Positions 32,394 through 33,928 of a stretch of DNA of 33,928 bases are shown here, piece by piece. Made by a program: the position numbers and the translations under genes. Origin of the DNA: an uncultured Mycoplasmatota bacterium (GTDB taxonomy: Bacteria > Bacillota_I > Bacilli_A > RF39 > UBA660); the NCBI GenBank assembly GCA_946486465.1, contig CAMLTY010000010.1:1-33928 (forward strand). The letters are read 5' to 3'. The stretch's first letter is position 1, and each line of letters begins with the position of its first letter. The notes beneath the pieces are model-generated. The model did no database searches and was not told the DNA's origin. It worked only from the letters and a program-made list of their open reading frames with translations.

Positions 32394-32554
32394 TGTTATT
32401 GTTGTTTAATTTAAAAGATTTTCTAAATGACTTGGGAGATAAAATTAACGATTTTTTAAGCAAATATACAAGTGAACCAGCTTTTTGGGTAATAACTGCT
32501 ATTATTATTTTTTTAATTGGATGCTGGGCAATCAGATATTTTGGAAAGGAGTAA
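32393..32554 (+). CDS. Small single-span membrane protein, 53 aa (absent from the ORF track)
   Basis: The ATG at 32393 overlaps the DUF308 stop (TAATG), an arrangement of translational coupling; GGGAAGATG is the nearest RBS-like sequence. The product opens MLLLFNLKDFLNDLGDK, an amphipathic segment, and has one transmembrane helix near residues 30-50 (AFWVITAIIIFLIGCWAI), ending RYFGKE. Stop TAA at 32552-32554. It is probably a small membrane partner of the DUF308 or VanZ-RDD protein. Confidence 0.6.
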   Translation: MLLLFNLKDFLNDLGDKINDFLSKYTSEPAFWVITAIIIFLIGCWAIRYFGKE

Positions 32555-32597
32555 GTAAAATAAAACTTGCTTTCTTTTAGTTAGGAGATGGTAAAAT

Positions 32598-33140
32598 GTG
32601 GAAAAATTAAAAATAGGTCATAAATATCAAATCCACAGCTATAAACATAATGGCCAAATCTATAAAGCCTGGGACGAAGCAACTCTTTTAAACTTTGATT
32701 TTAAAAAAGGCGTTTTAGTATTTGCAAATAATTGCACCACAGTAACAGAAAAAGATGGTCATACATGGAAGACAAAGGAACCTGCTATATTATTTTTCTT
32801 CTTACATAAGTGGTACAATATCATTGGTCAATATAAAGGAAGAGGCATATGTTATTATTGTAATATGGCAAGCCCTATAATAATAGAAGAAAATACAATA
32901 AAATATATTGATTATGATTTAGATGTTAAAGTTTTTGCAAATGGTAGCTTTAAAGTTGTAGATAAAAACGAATATAATTATCATAAAAAGAAATTTAATT
33001 ATCCTAAAGAAATAGATTATATTATAAAAAAACAGCTAAATGATTTAATAAATGAGATAAGAACAAAAAGCAATTATTTTAACAATCAAGACATTGAAAA
33101 CTGGGTTAAATATTACCTATATTTAGAAAATGACAAATAA
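32598..33140 (+). CDS. DUF402 protein (Ntdp/YgaC-like nucleoside phosphatase)
   Basis: 180 aa from GTG 32598 with AGGAG upstream; the only nearby ATG is in another frame and ends at once. The DUF402 fold is a twisted beta barrel. Visible marks are HKYQIHSYKHNGQIYKAWDEA at the start, WYNIIGQYKGRGICYYCNMASP in the middle, and YIDYDLDVKVFANGSFKVVDKNEY with the Asp/Asn residues used for metal binding in Ntdp. Ntdp-type enzymes hydrolyse nucleoside tri- and diphosphates; that activity is inferred. Last gene before the rRNA region. Confidence 0.8.
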   Translation: MEKLKIGHKYQIHSYKHNGQIYKAWDEATLLNFDFKKGVLVFANNCTTVTEKDGHTWKTKEPAILFFFLHKWYNIIGQYKGRGICYYCNMASPIIIEENTIKYIDYDLDVKVFANGSFKVVDKNEYNYHKKKFNYPKEIDYIIKKQLNDLINEIRTKSNYFNNQDIENWVKYYLYLENDK

Positions 33141-33160
33141 CAAAAAAACTAAAAAAAGTG

Positions 33161-33189
33161 TTGACAGTTAGAAGTGGCTTTGATATATT
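33161..33189 (+). promoter_or_regulatory. rRNA promoter P1
   Basis: TTGACA (33161), 17-bp spacer, TATATT (33184-33189). Confidence 0.85.
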
Positions 33190-33256
33190 AGAAAACGTCA
33201 CTGAAATTCAGAGCTAAATGTTAATAAAAAAACTTGAAAAAAAGTTAAAAAAAGTG

Positions 33257-33285
33257 TTGACAGTTAGAAGTAGCTCTGATATATT
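33257..33285 (+). promoter_or_regulatory. rRNA promoter P2
   Basis: TTGACA (33257), 17-bp spacer, TATATT (33280-33285). AGCTCTGA just before the -10 and TCAGAGCT at 33304-33311 are perfect inverted arms. Confidence 0.85.
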
Positions 33286-33350
33286 AGAAAATGTCACTGA
33301 AATTCAGAGCTGATTGACAACAAAAAAACTTAAAAAAGTTAAAAAAGTAG

Positions 33351-33379
33351 TTGACAAAAAGGTTTTAAATTGATATAGT
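33351..33379 (+). promoter_or_regulatory. rRNA promoter P3
   Basis: TTGACA (33351), 17-bp spacer, TATAGT (33374-33379). Confidence 0.8.
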
Positions 33380-33388
33380 GGAGGAGCG

Positions 33389-33418
33389 TTGACATTAATT
33401 GTCAGTGTCAAATATACC
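33389..33418 (+). promoter_or_regulatory. rRNA promoter P4 (weaker)
   Basis: TTGACA (33389), 18-bp spacer, TATACC (33413-33418). Its -35 starts only 9 bp after the P3 -10, so P3 and P4 may compete. Confidence 0.5.
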
Positions 33419-33453
33419 GAAGAAAAAAGTCGATAAAAAAATTAAAAAAAGTG

Positions 33454-33482
33454 TTGACAAATCAAAAAGAATTTGGTATATT
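33454..33482 (+). promoter_or_regulatory. rRNA promoter P5 (closest to 16S)
   Basis: TTGACA (33454), 17-bp spacer, TATATT (33477-33482), preceded by the same AAAAAAAGTG context as P1 and P2. Confidence 0.85.
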
Positions 33483-33510
33483 AAAAATGCAGCTTGAGAA
33501 AAGCAAAAAT

Positions 33511-33525
33511 GTTCTTTGAAAACTA
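33511..33525 (+). promoter_or_regulatory. rRNA leader boxA-like antitermination element
   Basis: GTTCTTTGAAAACTA in the leader between P5 and 16S matches the sequence found in many Firmicutes rRNA leaders, where the boxA region recruits Nus factors. Confidence 0.65.
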
Positions 33526-33585
33526 AGCAAAACGTCAATTTTGAGTTGTCGGGATTAAATTATAATAATTAAACTTTTAAATATT

Positions 33586-33928
<343 letters not shown>

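Larger units (their letters stand above)
33154..33312 (+). repeat. 96-bp direct repeat carrying rRNA promoters P1 and P2
   Basis: The segment from AAAGTGTTGACAGTTAGAAG through GAAATTCAGAGCT occurs twice with few differences, the second copy 96 bp after the first. Each copy includes a full promoter. Confidence 0.9.

Noticed and set aside
33141-33585. Protein-coding genes or tRNAs between the DUF402 gene and 16S
   Set aside because: No open frame with an RBS and no tRNA cloverleaf motifs were seen; the region is filled by the promoter array and rRNA leader.

Overview
The window looks like a chromosomal segment of an endospore-forming, low-GC member of the Bacillota, probably a gut-type Bacilli lineage near the Erysipelotrichia/Mycoplasmatota-related groups. 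The reasons are strong AT-richness, Gram-positive Shine-Dalgarno sites, TGG as the tryptophan codon with TGA used as stop, and sporulation genes (spoIVA, spoVIF, an alpha/beta SASP). A 16S rRNA gene begins at the right edge behind a Firmicutes-type leader. The lineage is inferred; I could not compare the 16S with a database.

Layout. 1-429 is the tail of a surface LRR protein built from 66-bp repeats. 455-5339 holds a small hypothetical gene, two tandem sugar-nucleotidyltransferases, ligA and a membrane-anchored protein. 5427-10480 is a sulfur-transfer operon (small gene, nifS, thiI) split by an accessory cassette: a DUF1016 nuclease gene broken by an early stop, and an AAA/DUF4143 ATPase. 10505-12840 holds a SASP with a sigma-G-like promoter, a SipW/TasA-type secreted protein and a first acetate kinase. 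12842-16633 is an accessory island between two acetate kinase genes: an ORF6N/PLD-like protein, a RhuM-Fic protein, then a zincin and a convergent small gene flanked by 88-bp direct repeats that carry a promoter. 16644-19403 is ackA2, a DHH phosphoesterase and engB. 19428-25090 holds spoIVA, an Mbeg1-like hydrolase, two Rpn-tail-like small genes, spoVIF, a 59-aa gene and der. 25180-29562 is a mixed module (membrane protein, Xre and LysR regulators, an RlmN/Cfr-like radical SAM enzyme, a LiaF-like protein, a VOC protein). 29640-33140 is gpsA, a VanZ-RDD protein, a DUF308 protein, a 53-aa membrane protein and a DUF402 protein. 33161-33482 is an array of about five rRNA promoters, followed by the 16S gene.

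How the parts fit. Core genes form short operons with recognisable promoters and intrinsic terminators: NAD-dependent ligation, cysteine desulfuration with thiouridylation, acetate metabolism, GTPase-assisted ribosome assembly and glycerol-3-phosphate synthesis. Two accessory cassettes have been inserted among them. They share features that ordinary annotation does not explain: long palindromes inside the coding sequence of three of their genes (DUF1016, ORF6N, RhuM) and TTACGAA/TTCGTAA inverted motifs beside them. The 88-bp repeats around the zincin gene pair look like the footprint of a recent insertion or duplication.
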